From Actinomyces glycerinitolerans (GTDB lineage Bacteria > Actinomycetota > Actinomycetes > Actinomycetales > Actinomycetaceae), in contig NZ_FQTT01000010.1 in the NCBI RefSeq assembly GCF_900098745.1, positions 1 through 64,000 on the forward strand: DNA of 64,000 nucleotides. The letters are read 5' to 3'. Below are positions 42,576 through 51,315 of the stretch, piece by piece. How positions within the stretch are numbered: the stretch's first letter is position 1; every line of letters starts with the position of its first letter. Both the position numbers and the translations under genes were made by a program. The notes beneath the pieces were generated by a model that was given only the letters and a program-made list of their open reading frames with translations, was not told the DNA's origin and searched no databases.

Positions 42576-44020
42576 CGACGAAAGGTTATGAAGTGGAATA
42601 TGCGGCAGTAGCTGCAGGGGCTCGGCTCGATGCTCCGGTGTCGGTACCGCGGTGGCTTGAGTCCGCGGTCTTCTATCAGGTGTTCCCGGAACGCTTCTGC
42701 AACGGCGACCCTAGCAATGATCCGGCTTATGTCGAGCCGTGGGGCGGTGTGCCTACTCGTGAGAACTTCTTCGGCGGAGACCTTCAAGGCATTACGCAGC
42801 ACTTGGATCACATTCAGTCGCTGGGCGCGAATGCCTTGTATCTGACCCCGGTGTTTACTGCTGGGACAAACCATCGGTACGACGGTGAGGACTACTTCGC
42901 GATCGATCCCGTTCTGGGCGGGGACATGGCTTTCGATGAACTTCTCGATGCGGTGCATCGTAGAGGTATGCGGGTAGTGCTCGACGGCGTGTTTAACCAC
43001 TGCGGCTGGCATCACCCGTACTTCGAGGATGTGCTTGATAAGGGCGCCAAGTCTAGGTACGTCAATTGGTTTTTGGTCGAAGACTTTCCTGTCGTGTCCG
43101 ATCCGGCGCCAAACTATGAGACGTGCTCTGGGTGCGCCTATCTTCCGAAGTGGAATGTTTACAATCCGGAGGTACGAGAGCACCACTTCCGGGCGGCCCT
43201 GCATTGGCTCGAGCGCGGTATTGATGGGTGGCGACTAGATGTTCCGTATTTCATTAATGATGTATTTTGGAAGCGGTTCCGGAGCGTCGTGAAGGAGCGT
43301 TTTCCGGATGCCTGCCTGATCGGTGAGGAGTGGCAGTCTCCAACGCGCTGGCTTCACGGTGACACTTTCGACGGGACAATGAATTATGGGTTGCGTGATC
43401 TGGCCCTGGCTTACGCGGCCACGCGGAAGGCGGATGCGTCGACCACGGCGCGCGCCGCGTTGACGCTTCAAGATGCGATCCCGTGGCACGCCGCGCCGGC
43501 AATGATGAACTTGTTGGGCAGCCACGACACTCCGCGTCTGTTCCAGGAGTGCGGCGACGATGTGGCAGCGGTGTGTGAGGCGCTTGCCCTGATGTTTGCG
43601 TTCCCGGGTGCGCCGATGATCTACTACGGAGATGAGGTCGGCATGCGTGGGGACAATGATCCGGGCTGCCGTGGTTGTATGTCATGGGATCGGAACGATT
43701 GGAACCATGAGTTGTTGGCTGTCTTCAAGTCCTTTACGGGAGCGCGACGGGACTCGATGTCGTTGGGGCGCGGACGCCTCGAGATCCCCTATGCCGTCGG
43801 TGACGTCATTGCGTTAAGGAACAACACAATGAATGGGACTACTACTACACTCATCAATCGAAACTCGGCGGCGACGGTGGTTCCCGCCGACTTGGTCCCG
43901 CCGCACGGGCGGGACTTGATGACGCTCGTTGGCGGTCGTTTCGCAAAACCACCGACGGCTGTCGGTGACTGGTTGGTGGTTCCCGGAAGGTCTGTCAGGC
44001 TCGTTGAGGAGGTACGGTGA
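42572..44020 (+). CDS. GH13 alpha-glycosidase (neopullulanase/cyclomaltodextrinase type)
   Basis: A 482-residue cytosolic enzyme without a signal peptide. All four GH13 regions are visible: DGVFNHCG (region I), GWRLDVPYF with the nucleophile Asp (II), IGEEW with the acid/base Glu (III) and LLGSHDTPR (IV). The opening AVFYQVFPERFCNGDPSNDP is typical of neopullulanase-like enzymes. The family's usual N-terminal beta domain is absent, making this a shorter form. It starts at a GTG overlapping the permease stop, so it should cleave the imported maltodextrins in the cytosol. Confidence 0.9.
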   Translation: MTTKGYEVEYAAVAAGARLDAPVSVPRWLESAVFYQVFPERFCNGDPSNDPAYVEPWGGVPTRENFFGGDLQGITQHLDHIQSLGANALYLTPVFTAGTNHRYDGEDYFAIDPVLGGDMAFDELLDAVHRRGMRVVLDGVFNHCGWHHPYFEDVLDKGAKSRYVNWFLVEDFPVVSDPAPNYETCSGCAYLPKWNVYNPEVREHHFRAALHWLERGIDGWRLDVPYFINDVFWKRFRSVVKERFPDACLIGEEWQSPTRWLHGDTFDGTMNYGLRDLALAYAATRKADASTTARAALTLQDAIPWHAAPAMMNLLGSHDTPRLFQECGDDVAAVCEALALMFAFPGAPMIYYGDEVGMRGDNDPGCRGCMSWDRNDWNHELLAVFKSFTGARRDSMSLGRGRLEIPYAVGDVIALRNNTMNGTTTTLINRNSAATVVPADLVPPHGRDLMTLVGGRFAKPPTAVGDWLVVPGRSVRLVEEVR

Positions 44021-45099
44021 CGCCGCGTGCTCCGCGGGCGACGATGAAGGACGTCGCCGAGCGGGCCGGTGTTTCGACGTCGGCGGTCTCCTTCGCATAT
44101 AACAATCCAGGTCGTCTGGCTCGTAGCACGGTTGAGCAGATATATAAGGCGGCCGAAGAACTCGGATATGTGAGAGATCCGGCGGCGCGGATGCTCAGGA
44201 CCCGCACCACGAGAAACATGGGCCTATTGCTGCCGCAGCCCATCGATGACATTTTCGCGAATCCGTACTACGCCGAACTCATCGCAGGCATCGGCCAGGT
44301 CTGTACTCGTGAGGGGATGTTCCTCCTGCTGATCCCGCCGTTGAAGGGCTCTTTGGCCGAGTCCGTCCCGGTGTCCGTGGTCGATGGCTTTCTCGTGGTC
44401 GGTATCGAGCGCGACAGGAGCGAGATCAGGGCCATCCAACGGCAACAAATGCCGTTTGTTGTCATAGACGGTGACCCGTTGGCTGAGGTGCCCGCGGTCG
44501 GGCTCGATGAGGTCGAGGCAACGGGGGAGGTTACCCGGCACTTACTTGACCTTGGGCACCGCGATATTCAGGTACTCGCCTTCGAGTCTGGGCAGGATGC
44601 CGGCCCTAGTGGTTGGCATGGAACGCTGCTGCGGCGGTACGAGGGTGTCCGTGACGCGATCGAAGATCGTGGGCTTACGAGCGATGTGAGGTTGCGCGTG
44701 ACGGAGCTGCCCTGCACGCGCGAGGCAGGCAGCCAATGGGTACGTAGGATCTGGGAGTCTGGGGACCGCCCGTCAGCGTTCCTTTGCTTCTCTGATGTAA
44801 TCGCTCTCGGCGCGTTGGACGCCTTGAACGAGCACGGTGTGGATGTGCCGGGAGAGGTTTCGGTCACGGGCTTTGACGACATTTCCGAGGCGCGGTGGGC
44901 GCGTCCGAGCCTGACCACAGTGCGGCAGTCCATCCGTACTAAAGGACGTTTGGCGGCCGACAGGTTGGTCGACGCCATCGCGGCGAACCGAAGTCCGGAT
45001 GAGGCCTTTACTCTGCCCGAGCACCAGACGATTCACGGCAGTCTGGTGGTCAGAGACTCTTCCGGGCCTGCTCAGAGCCATCGGCATGTCGATGACTAG
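44017..45099 (+). CDS. LacI family transcriptional regulator (maltodextrin locus)
   Basis: A 360-residue repressor. HTH TMKDVAERAGVSTSAVSFAY is at about residues 9-28, and the sensor domain has VSVTGFDDISEARWARPSLT. The GTG start overlaps the GH13 stop as GTGA, so this regulator is the last gene of the operon it presumably controls, an autoregulatory layout unlike the divergent LacI genes elsewhere in the window. It shares the lower-GC codon use of the cluster. Confidence 0.92.
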   Translation: MTPRAPRATMKDVAERAGVSTSAVSFAYNNPGRLARSTVEQIYKAAEELGYVRDPAARMLRTRTTRNMGLLLPQPIDDIFANPYYAELIAGIGQVCTREGMFLLLIPPLKGSLAESVPVSVVDGFLVVGIERDRSEIRAIQRQQMPFVVIDGDPLAEVPAVGLDEVEATGEVTRHLLDLGHRDIQVLAFESGQDAGPSGWHGTLLRRYEGVRDAIEDRGLTSDVRLRVTELPCTREAGSQWVRRIWESGDRPSAFLCFSDVIALGALDALNEHGVDVPGEVSVTGFDDISEARWARPSLTTVRQSIRTKGRLAADRLVDAIAANRSPDEAFTLPEHQTIHGSLVVRDSSGPAQSHRHVDD

Positions 45100-45171
45100 T
45101 CCCTCGGCTTTGTGTTTTGCAGCGCAACATCTGACCTTGAAACACCGCGCCGACTCAGCCAGGCTCCTGCC

Positions 45172-45888
45172 ATGACTGCACAACTCGGCTCTGCAAAGCC
45201 CAACGCGATCGACACCTCAGCGGCCCCCAACCCGACTGACGTCCCGGTCGCGGTTGCTTGGCCGGCTGACGCCGTACGACGTCTGCCTGTGCCGCGCGAT
45301 CCGGCTGCCGCCTACCAAGTGGTGATGGTGTGTACCGGCAATATCTGCCGCTCCGCCATGGCCGAGGTCGTGCTCCTAGACCGGCTGCTCGCGGCCGACG
45401 TCCCCACCGGCGGGCCCGGCAGCGTCGTCGTCACCTCTGCGGGCGTCTCCGACGAGGAGTCCGGTAACCCCATGGACCCCCGCGCCCGACGCATCCTGAC
45501 CGAAAGTGGCTACGGCGTCGGCGCCGATCCGGCCGCGCGCGCCACCGCGGCCGCAATCGCCGAGCACGCCGCCCACCGCATCGCCGACGCCGAACTGCGC
45601 CGGGCCGACCTCATACTGGCCATGACCAGCGCCCACCGGCGTGTCTTGAGGCGCCGCAGCGAGCGCCTCGGCGTCGATCCCGCACGCATCCGCATGTTCC
45701 GCGAGTACGACCCGACGGCGGCGGCAGGCACGCCCGGCGCACCCGAACACGCGGCAAACCTGGACGTGCCCGACCCCTGGTACGGCACCATGGCCGACTT
45801 CGTCGACACCCTCGCCGTCGTCGAACGCGTCAGCGATGCCCTGGCCCCCGCACTCGCGGAGCTGGTGGGAGCGGCCGGGGCACGGTGA
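45172..45888 (+). CDS. Low-molecular-weight protein-tyrosine phosphatase
   Basis: A 238-residue protein. The P-loop VCTGNICRS (Cys about 54, Arg about 60) and the late general-acid motif DVPDPWYG are those of the LMW-PTP family, which dephosphorylates tyrosine or arginine on proteins. The first 45 residues are an Ala/Pro-rich extension not usual for the family, and an insert (DPAARATAAAIAEHAAHRI) lengthens the core. ATG at 45172. In actinobacteria these often act on polysaccharide or signalling kinases, but no partner is next to it. Confidence 0.9.
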   Translation: MTAQLGSAKPNAIDTSAAPNPTDVPVAVAWPADAVRRLPVPRDPAAAYQVVMVCTGNICRSAMAEVVLLDRLLAADVPTGGPGSVVVTSAGVSDEESGNPMDPRARRILTESGYGVGADPAARATAAAIAEHAAHRIADAELRRADLILAMTSAHRRVLRRRSERLGVDPARIRMFREYDPTAAAGTPGAPEHAANLDVPDPWYGTMADFVDTLAVVERVSDALAPALAELVGAAGAR

Positions 45889-45920
45889 GCGGCCCCGCTG
45901 TGCGCTGGCCGGCCGGGCGC

Positions 45921-47120
45921 TCAGCCCAGCCGCTCGGACAGCCAGCCGGTGAGCGTGGACAGGTACTCCTCGCGCACGGGGGAGGGTGACAACACCAGGT
46001 CGTGCACGCCGCCGGGGATCTGCACCACGGTGACGTCCTCGCCCAGGAACCGCGACCGCTCCACGATCTGCTCCACCGACAGCACCGTGTCGCACCGCAG
46101 CGCCTCCTGGCGCGAAATACCCGGGCCGCCCGACGCCGTCGAGCAGCACACCAGCACCGGCACGTCGATACCGAGCCCGTGGTGCACTTCCCGCTGCAGG
46201 CGGCGGATACCGGCCAGGAATCCCGCCCGCACCGGGAACGACGGCGAGGGCTTCAGTGACAGGTCCCAGTCCCACTCCCCGCCCCAGCGGCGGTGCAGGG
46301 TGCGGGCGTAGATGTCCACCTCGATGGGGCCCGGATCCGTATCCACGGGGACGGTGGTGGCGGCGTCGGTGCCGGCCTGTTGTGGAGAGGCCGCCGGTGC
46401 GCCCTCGGTGTACGACTCGGATGGGGCGGCTCCGGCCGGTTCGAGCGCCTTGAGCTCCGCGGGGTTGTCGATGATGCGGTCGGGGTCGCGGCGCGAGAGC
46501 AGATCGACGAGGGCCGAGCCGTAGGAGCGCACCAGGCCGGAGGAGTTCAGCTGCAGCCACGGGGAGTTCAGCGTGACCGCCTCGACCGACCCGGGGTGGT
46601 CTCCGGCCCAGATGACGGCTTGCAGCCCGCCGGTGGAATGCCCATTGAGCACCACCGTGGAGTGCCCGTGCTCGCTGCGGATGATCCGCAGGGCCTCGGC
46701 GATCTCCTCGTCATGCACGCGCAGGTCGCGCACGTCGTGCGGGGACCAGTAGCCCACGCCCGCCCGACCGCAGGCGCGCAGGTCCAATGCGTAGAACTCG
46801 TATCCGGCGTCAAAAAACGCGTCGGCCAGCCAGGTTTGGAAGAAATAGTCGTTGCGACCGTGCAGGTACAGCACTGCGCGCTCATGCCGGGGTGCGCCCG
46901 GCCGCCCGTCGGGGCCCGGAGCCGGCACGGCCTCGCGTTGGTGGACGAGCACGGCGTGGTCCGCGCCCGGGGCGGCGGGGGAGTCGGTGACGGGAATGGT
47001 GCGCGCGACCCACGGCTCGCCCAGGATGTCGGGCACCGTCTCCGGCAACGGTTCCGGAGCCGACGCGGCTCCGGCAGGTGATGGGTGGCCGAGCGGGTCC
47101 GGCGTCGTTGTGGATGCCAT
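45921..47120 (-). CDS. Alpha/beta hydrolase (serine aminopeptidase S33-like)
   Basis: A 399-residue hydrolase of the lysophospholipase/monoglyceride-lipase-like branch. Oxyanion stretch LYLHGRNDYF is near residue 85, the nucleophile Ser in NGHSTGG is at about 162 and a late His in GGVHDLVLS closes the triad. An Ala/Ser/Thr-rich insertion (about 228-260) sits in the lid region. No signal peptide. ATG at 47120, divergent from the met operon. Substrate is unknown; a lipid or ester is most likely. Confidence 0.88.
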   Translation of the reverse strand: MASTTTPDPLGHPSPAGAASAPEPLPETVPDILGEPWVARTIPVTDSPAAPGADHAVLVHQREAVPAPGPDGRPGAPRHERAVLYLHGRNDYFFQTWLADAFFDAGYEFYALDLRACGRAGVGYWSPHDVRDLRVHDEEIAEALRIIRSEHGHSTVVLNGHSTGGLQAVIWAGDHPGSVEAVTLNSPWLQLNSSGLVRSYGSALVDLLSRRDPDRIIDNPAELKALEPAGAAPSESYTEGAPAASPQQAGTDAATTVPVDTDPGPIEVDIYARTLHRRWGGEWDWDLSLKPSPSFPVRAGFLAGIRRLQREVHHGLGIDVPVLVCCSTASGGPGISRQEALRCDTVLSVEQIVERSRFLGEDVTVVQIPGGVHDLVLSPSPVREEYLSTLTGWLSERLG

Positions 47121-47156
47121 GGCTGCATCCTGTCACGGACGGCGACGATCGGTGGC

Positions 47157-47251
47157 ACACGAGTTCTTCTCGGATACACGAGTTTTGGAGGTTTGCACGT
47201 GTCCTGCACCTGCAAACCTCCAAGACTCGTGTTCATGGCACAAACTCGTGT
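47157..47251. repeat. Nested ACACGAGTT inverted repeat, copy 1
   Basis: The inner arms 47176-47197 and 47211-47232 pair almost perfectly (ACACGAGTTTTGGAGGTTTG against its complement, one mismatch). An outer pair, ACACGAGTT (47157-47165) and AACTCGTGT (47243-47251), encloses them. The same family recurs at 55201-55295. It lies between divergent genes, so it is not a simple terminator. Confidence 0.8.
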
Positions 47252-47288
47252 TCGCGCAGTGATGCGCGCGTCGTTTTCGACCGTCGGC

Positions 47289-47318
47289 TTGCTCCGGGCC
47301 CCGCCCGCCGCCTAACGT
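47289..47318 (+). promoter_or_regulatory. Possible met operon promoter
   Basis: TTGCTC (47289-47294) and TAACGT (47313-47318) with an 18-base spacer lie just before the riboswitch, where the promoter must be. The match to consensus is moderate. Confidence 0.4.
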
Positions 47319-47325
47319 AGGCACC

Positions 47326-47415
47326 GACCATCCAGAGCAACCGAGAGACCTGGCTCATCGACGTTGCAGCAACCCCCGTTCGCGGTGAGGGTGCTACCGC
47401 CAGGACCGATGGAGG
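47326..47415 (+). promoter_or_regulatory. SAM riboswitch (S-box type) upstream of metN
   Basis: The leader keeps the S-box order: CCAGAG, CGAGAGACCTGGCTCAT, CGACGTTGCAGCAACC, a short hairpin and GGGTGCTACCGCCAGGACC. CCATC (47328-47332) and GATGG (47408-47412) close the outer helix. The 3' strand of this helix runs into the metN ribosome site GGAGGA (47411-47416). SAM binding would therefore tend to hide the ribosome site, suggesting control of translation. Identification is by comparison with remembered S-box consensus, with metNIQ downstream as strong support. Confidence 0.85.
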
Positions 47416-47420
47416 ACCAC

Positions 47421-48506
47421 GTGACGCAATCACCCGCATCCGCGCCACCCGCTTCGGTGGGGGCCGACGGCGCGCAGTCGCCAGCCGGCGCCGTACAGGC
47501 AGCGCCCGCGGAACCCATGATCTCCCTGCGCGACGTGCACAAGGTGTACAAGCTCCCGGGCGGGAACACGGTGCGCGCCCTCGATGGGGTGAACCTGGAC
47601 GTGCATGCCGGCTCCATCCACGGCATCGTCGGAACCTCCGGCGCCGGCAAGTCCACGCTGGTGCGCTGCCTGACCAGCCTGGAGCGCCCCACCTTCGGGG
47701 AGGTGCGCGTCGCCGGCAAGAACATGACCGACCTGTCCGCCCGCGACCTGCGCGAGGCCCGCCGCGCCATCGGCATGGTCTTCCAGCACGCCAACCTGCT
47801 CGACTCGCGCACCACCGCCCAGAACGTCGCCTACCCGCTGGCACTGGCCGGCGTGCCCAAGGGGCAGCGCCACGACACCGTAGCCCGCATGCTCGACCTG
47901 GTGGGTCTGGCCGACCGCGGCTCCTCCTACCCCTCCCAGCTCTCCGGCGGCCAGCAGCAACGCGTCGGCATCGCCCGCGCGCTCGCGGACCAGCCCTCCG
48001 TGCTGCTGTGCGACGAGCCCACCAGCGCCCTGGACCCGGAGACGACCCGCCAGATCCTGGGCCTGATCCGGGACGTGCGCGACCGCCTCGGCGTCACCGT
48101 CGTGATCATCACCCACGAGATGAGCGTGGTGCGGCAGATCTGCGACTCCGTGAGCCTGCTTCAGGCCGGTCGCGTCGTCGAGTCCGGGCCGATTGAGAGG
48201 GTCGTCTCCGACGTCGACTCCCGGCTCTCCCACGAACTCGTCCCCACCCCGGAGATCCCCGACGGGGAGCTCGCCGACGGCGCTGTGGTCATCGACGTCG
48301 CGCTCACCTCCCACCCCGGCCAGCCCGCCGCCGCGCAGGTGCTCTCGCTCGCCGCCGAGCGGGGCGCCGACGTCGCCGGCGGTCTGTTCGAGACCCTCGG
48401 CACCGCCCAGGTCGGCCGCCTGGCGCTCACCATCCCCGCCGACCAGGCGCCGGGCGTGCTAACCGCCCTGCGTGAGGCGGGCGTCACCGCGGAGGTGCGC
48501 GCATGA
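47421..48506 (+). CDS. metN: Methionine ABC transporter ATPase MetN
   Basis: A 361-residue ATPase of the D/L-methionine importer. Walker [10 protein letters not shown] is at 71-79, the signature [15 protein letters not shown] at about 174-188 and Walker [12 protein letters not shown] just after. The C-terminal 85 residues form the NIL/ACT-like domain that lets methionine inhibit the transporter. An Ala/Pro-rich 30-residue N-terminal tail precedes the core. I chose the GTG at 47421, spaced correctly from GGAGGA; an ATG at 47409 overlaps the riboswitch stem. Confidence 0.95.
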   Translation: MTQSPASAPPASVGADGAQSPAGAVQAAPAEPMISLRDVHKVYKLPGGNTVRALDGVNLDVHAGSIHGIVGTSGAGKSTLVRCLTSLERPTFGEVRVAGKNMTDLSARDLREARRAIGMVFQHANLLDSRTTAQNVAYPLALAGVPKGQRHDTVARMLDLVGLADRGSSYPSQLSGGQQQRVGIARALADQPSVLLCDEPTSALDPETTRQILGLIRDVRDRLGVTVVIITHEMSVVRQICDSVSLLQAGRVVESGPIERVVSDVDSRLSHELVPTPEIPDGELADGAVVIDVALTSHPGQPAAAQVLSLAAERGADVAGGLFETLGTAQVGRLALTIPADQAPGVLTALREAGVTAEVRA

Positions 48507-49249
48507 ACAGCCTGATCGCTGCCGCCGGGACTCTCTCCGCGACCGCCCGCGCCGGCGTCCTCGCCCTGGCCTCAAGCGGCGACGACACCTGGTTCAACAA
48601 CCCCGCCATCCAGCGCAAGCTCGGCCCGGCCACGCTGGAGACCTTCCAGATGCTGGGCGTATCCGGCGCCCTGACGATCGTCATCGGCCTGCTGCTGGGA
48701 CTGGCGCTGGTCACCACCGGCAAGCGAGGCCAGCACGCCAACCGGGCCGTCTACGAGGTGCTCTCCCAGATCGTCAACATCGGCCGTTCCATGCCGTTCA
48801 TCATCCTGATGGTGGCGCTCATCCCCTTCACCCGCGCGCTCGTGGGCACCTCTCTGGGCTGGGGTGCCGCCTGCGTGCCCCTGACCATCGGCGCCATCCC
48901 CTTCTACGCCCGCCTGGTGGAGACCGCCATCAACGACGTCGACCACGGCAAGGTCGAAGCCGCCCTGATGATGGGCGCCTCCGGCCGCCAGATCACCTGG
49001 GGCGTGCTGGTGCGCGAGGCCATGCCCACGCTCATCCAGTCCGCCACGGTCACCCTGATCACTCTGCTCGGCTACACCGCCATGGCCGGCACGGTGGGAG
49101 GCGGTGGCCTGGGCGACCTGGCCATCCAGCACGGCTACCGGCAGAACGACCCCGACGTCATGGTGATCGTCGTCGTGCTGATCGTGCTCATCGTCGCCGT
49201 CATCCAGGTGTGTGGCGACATGCTCAGCCGGCTGGTCGACCACCGCTGA
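48503..49249 (+). CDS. metI: Methionine ABC transporter permease MetI
   Basis: A 248-residue membrane protein with about five hydrophobic helices. ATLETFQMLGVSGALTIVIG and the EAA-type loop VEAALMMGASGRQITWGVLV are typical of MetI, as is the GYTAMAGTVGGGGLGDLAI segment. The ATG overlaps the metN stop as ATGA. It forms the transport channel with a second copy of itself and MetN. Confidence 0.95.
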   Translation: MNSLIAAAGTLSATARAGVLALASSGDDTWFNNPAIQRKLGPATLETFQMLGVSGALTIVIGLLLGLALVTTGKRGQHANRAVYEVLSQIVNIGRSMPFIILMVALIPFTRALVGTSLGWGAACVPLTIGAIPFYARLVETAINDVDHGKVEAALMMGASGRQITWGVLVREAMPTLIQSATVTLITLLGYTAMAGTVGGGGLGDLAIQHGYRQNDPDVMVIVVVLIVLIVAVIQVCGDMLSRLVDHR

Positions 49250-49416
49250 GCCTCGACCAGCCGGAGTCCCCGGAGCCCCCATGGCCCCAACGGCTCGGCT
49301 GCCCCATCCCGGGCCGGTCCCGCGGCGGCACGAGCCGTCCGCCGGCACCCACGTACCCAACCAACCGCAAGCCTTGCAGACACCTGCAGGCACCTTCACG
49401 GACAAGGAATCGCATC

Positions 49417-50301
49417 ATGACCTCCACCATCACCCGCCGCAGCGTCCTGGCCGGTGGCTTCGCCTCCGCCGTCGCCCTCACCCTGGCCGCCTGCGGCGGC
49501 TCCTCCAGTGACACCTCCACCGACGGATCCGGCACCACGGCCGCCGTCGACGGCATCAAAGTCGACGGCGACACGGCCACCATCACCATCGGCGCCACCC
49601 CGCAGCCGCACGTCACCATCCTCCAGTGGGTGCAGGACAACCTGGCCGCCGACGCCGGGCTCAACCTCGACATCGTCGAGATCGACGACTACCAGACGCC
49701 CAACACCTCCCTGGACGACGGCTCCCTGGCGGCGAACTTCTATCAGACGCCGAATTTCCTGGAGCAGCAGATCGAGGAGAAGGGCTACGACTTCGTCGCC
49801 ATCGCCGACGTCCACATCGAGCCCATGGGCATCTACACGGACAAGGGCTACAGCTCGGTCGACGAGGCCGCCGAAGGCGGAACCATCCTGCTCAACAACG
49901 ACCCCGCCAACACTGCCCGCGGGCTGCAGCTGCTCGAGACCGCCGGGCTGATCACGCTCGCCCCCGACGTCGAGATCCCCACCACCCTGGACGTGACCGA
50001 CAACCCGAAGAACTTCGATCTGGTGACGGTCGACGGCGCCCAGGTGGCCGCGTCGATGGCCGACGCCGAGCTGGCCGTCATCAACGGCAACTACGCGCTC
50101 GACGCCAATCTCAAGCCCAGCGAGGACGCGCTCGTCCTGGAGCAGGGTGAGGGCTCCCCGTACGCCAACCAGCTGGTCGTGCGCACCGCCGACAAGGACA
50201 ACGAGTACCTGGTCGAGCTCGCCGAACTGCTGAACTCCGACGAACTGCGTACCTACATCGAGGAGACCTGGACCGACGAGTCCGTCATCCCCGCCTTCTG
50301 A
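49417..50301 (+). CDS. metQ: Methionine-binding lipoprotein MetQ
   Basis: A 294-residue NlpA-family binding protein. Signal peptide RRSVLAGGFASAVALTLAAC gives a lipidated Cys at about 26. The mature domain opens with ITIGATPQPHVTILQWVQDN and contains EIDDYQTPNTSLDDGSLAAN and NPANTARGLQLLETAGL-type motifs, here as NDPANTARGLQLLETAGL. ATG at 49417 with AAGGAA; a 167-base gap after metI carries no gene. It completes the SAM-regulated met operon. Confidence 0.95.
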   Translation: MTSTITRRSVLAGGFASAVALTLAACGGSSSDTSTDGSGTTAAVDGIKVDGDTATITIGATPQPHVTILQWVQDNLAADAGLNLDIVEIDDYQTPNTSLDDGSLAANFYQTPNFLEQQIEEKGYDFVAIADVHIEPMGIYTDKGYSSVDEAAEGGTILLNNDPANTARGLQLLETAGLITLAPDVEIPTTLDVTDNPKNFDLVTVDGAQVAASMADAELAVINGNYALDANLKPSEDALVLEQGEGSPYANQLVVRTADKDNEYLVELAELLNSDELRTYIEETWTDESVIPAF

Positions 50302-50374
50302 CGCCTCCGCGCCGACGCGACCGCTGCCGGGTCGCTCCGCTCCACGCCCGCAAGGGGTGGGCGGGGCGGCCCGT

Positions 50375-51013
50375 TCAGTCCACGATGCCGTACAGGCGGT
50401 CGCCGGCGTCACCCAGGCCGGGCACGATGTAGGCGTGCTCGTTCAGGCGCTCGTCGCGGGCGGCGGTGACGACGGTGACGTCGGCGCGGTCGCCGACGGC
50501 TGCCTCCAGGGTCGCCAGCCCCTCCGGGGCGGCGATCAGGCAGATGGCGGTCACGTCGCGGGCGCCGCGCTCCAGCAGATAGTTGATGGCGGCCACGAGG
50601 GTGTGGCCGGTGGCGAGCATGGGGTCGACGACGAAGCACTGGCGGCCGGACAGGTCATCCGGCAGCCGATTGGCGTAGGTCTCTACCTCCAGGGTGTCCT
50701 CGTTGCGCTTCATGCCCAGGAAGCCGACCTCGGCGGTGGGCAGCAGCCGGGTCATGCCCTCGAGCATCCCCAGGCCGGCGCGCAGGATCGGCACCACGAT
50801 CGGCCGCGGCTCGGCCAGGTGCCGGCCGGTCGTGGCGGCTACCGGCGTCTGGATGCGGATCTTCTCGGTGCGCACGTCGCGCGTGGCCTCGTAGGCGAGA
50901 AGGGTGACCAGCTCGTCAACGAGTTGACGGAAGACGGCCGAGGGGGTCTTCTCGTCGCGCAGGACGGAGAGCTTGTGGTCAATGAGCGGGTGGTCGGCAA
51001 CGTGCAGGCGCAT
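50375..51013 (-). CDS. upp: Uracil phosphoribosyltransferase
   Basis: A 212-residue enzyme converting uracil and PRPP to UMP in pyrimidine salvage. Visible are [20 protein letters not shown], the PRPP loop [15 protein letters not shown] (family usually ATGGS) and the uracil-binding end [18 protein letters not shown]. Length fits the family. ATG at 51013. It is convergent with metQ. Confidence 0.95.
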   Translation of the reverse strand: MRLHVADHPLIDHKLSVLRDEKTPSAVFRQLVDELVTLLAYEATRDVRTEKIRIQTPVAATTGRHLAEPRPIVVPILRAGLGMLEGMTRLLPTAEVGFLGMKRNEDTLEVETYANRLPDDLSGRQCFVVDPMLATGHTLVAAINYLLERGARDVTAICLIAAPEGLATLEAAVGDRADVTVVTAARDERLNEHAYIVPGLGDAGDRLYGIVD

Positions 51014-51315
51014 GGGCCAAGCCTACGACGCCCAAAACGAGCTGAGGGTGGAATAGGCCGGAGCCGGGCGGCGGAGTGTGGTCCCGTCTGAACACCAGCA
51101 GCCTCATAACACTGGACACGAACGCGTTAGAGGATGAAATCTATGTGTAGTATTAGTGTCAGCTCGACGTCTCGTGAGCGAATTAAGAGACCGTTCGGAA
51201 GCCGCGCCATATTCGCATGATATGATGTATCCCACGAAGTGGTAGCGAGTAGTCCTCTCATCCGGAGAGACTCTGTTACGCAGGCCGCTGCGATATTCCC
51301 CCTTGGAGGTCGAAG
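51014..51315. other. Intergenic region, AT-richer, probable promoter of the next gene
   Basis: This 300-base gap between upp and the small secreted-protein gene is clearly more AT-rich than its surroundings around 51110-51240. TATGAT at 51221-51226 could serve as a -10 for the rightward gene, but no convincing -35 is placed correctly. No gene is seen. Confidence 0.4.

Noticed and set aside
48472..49416. Very long frame fused ahead of metQ
   Set aside because: It overlaps metI in another frame. The lipoprotein signal peptide fixes the metQ start at 49417.
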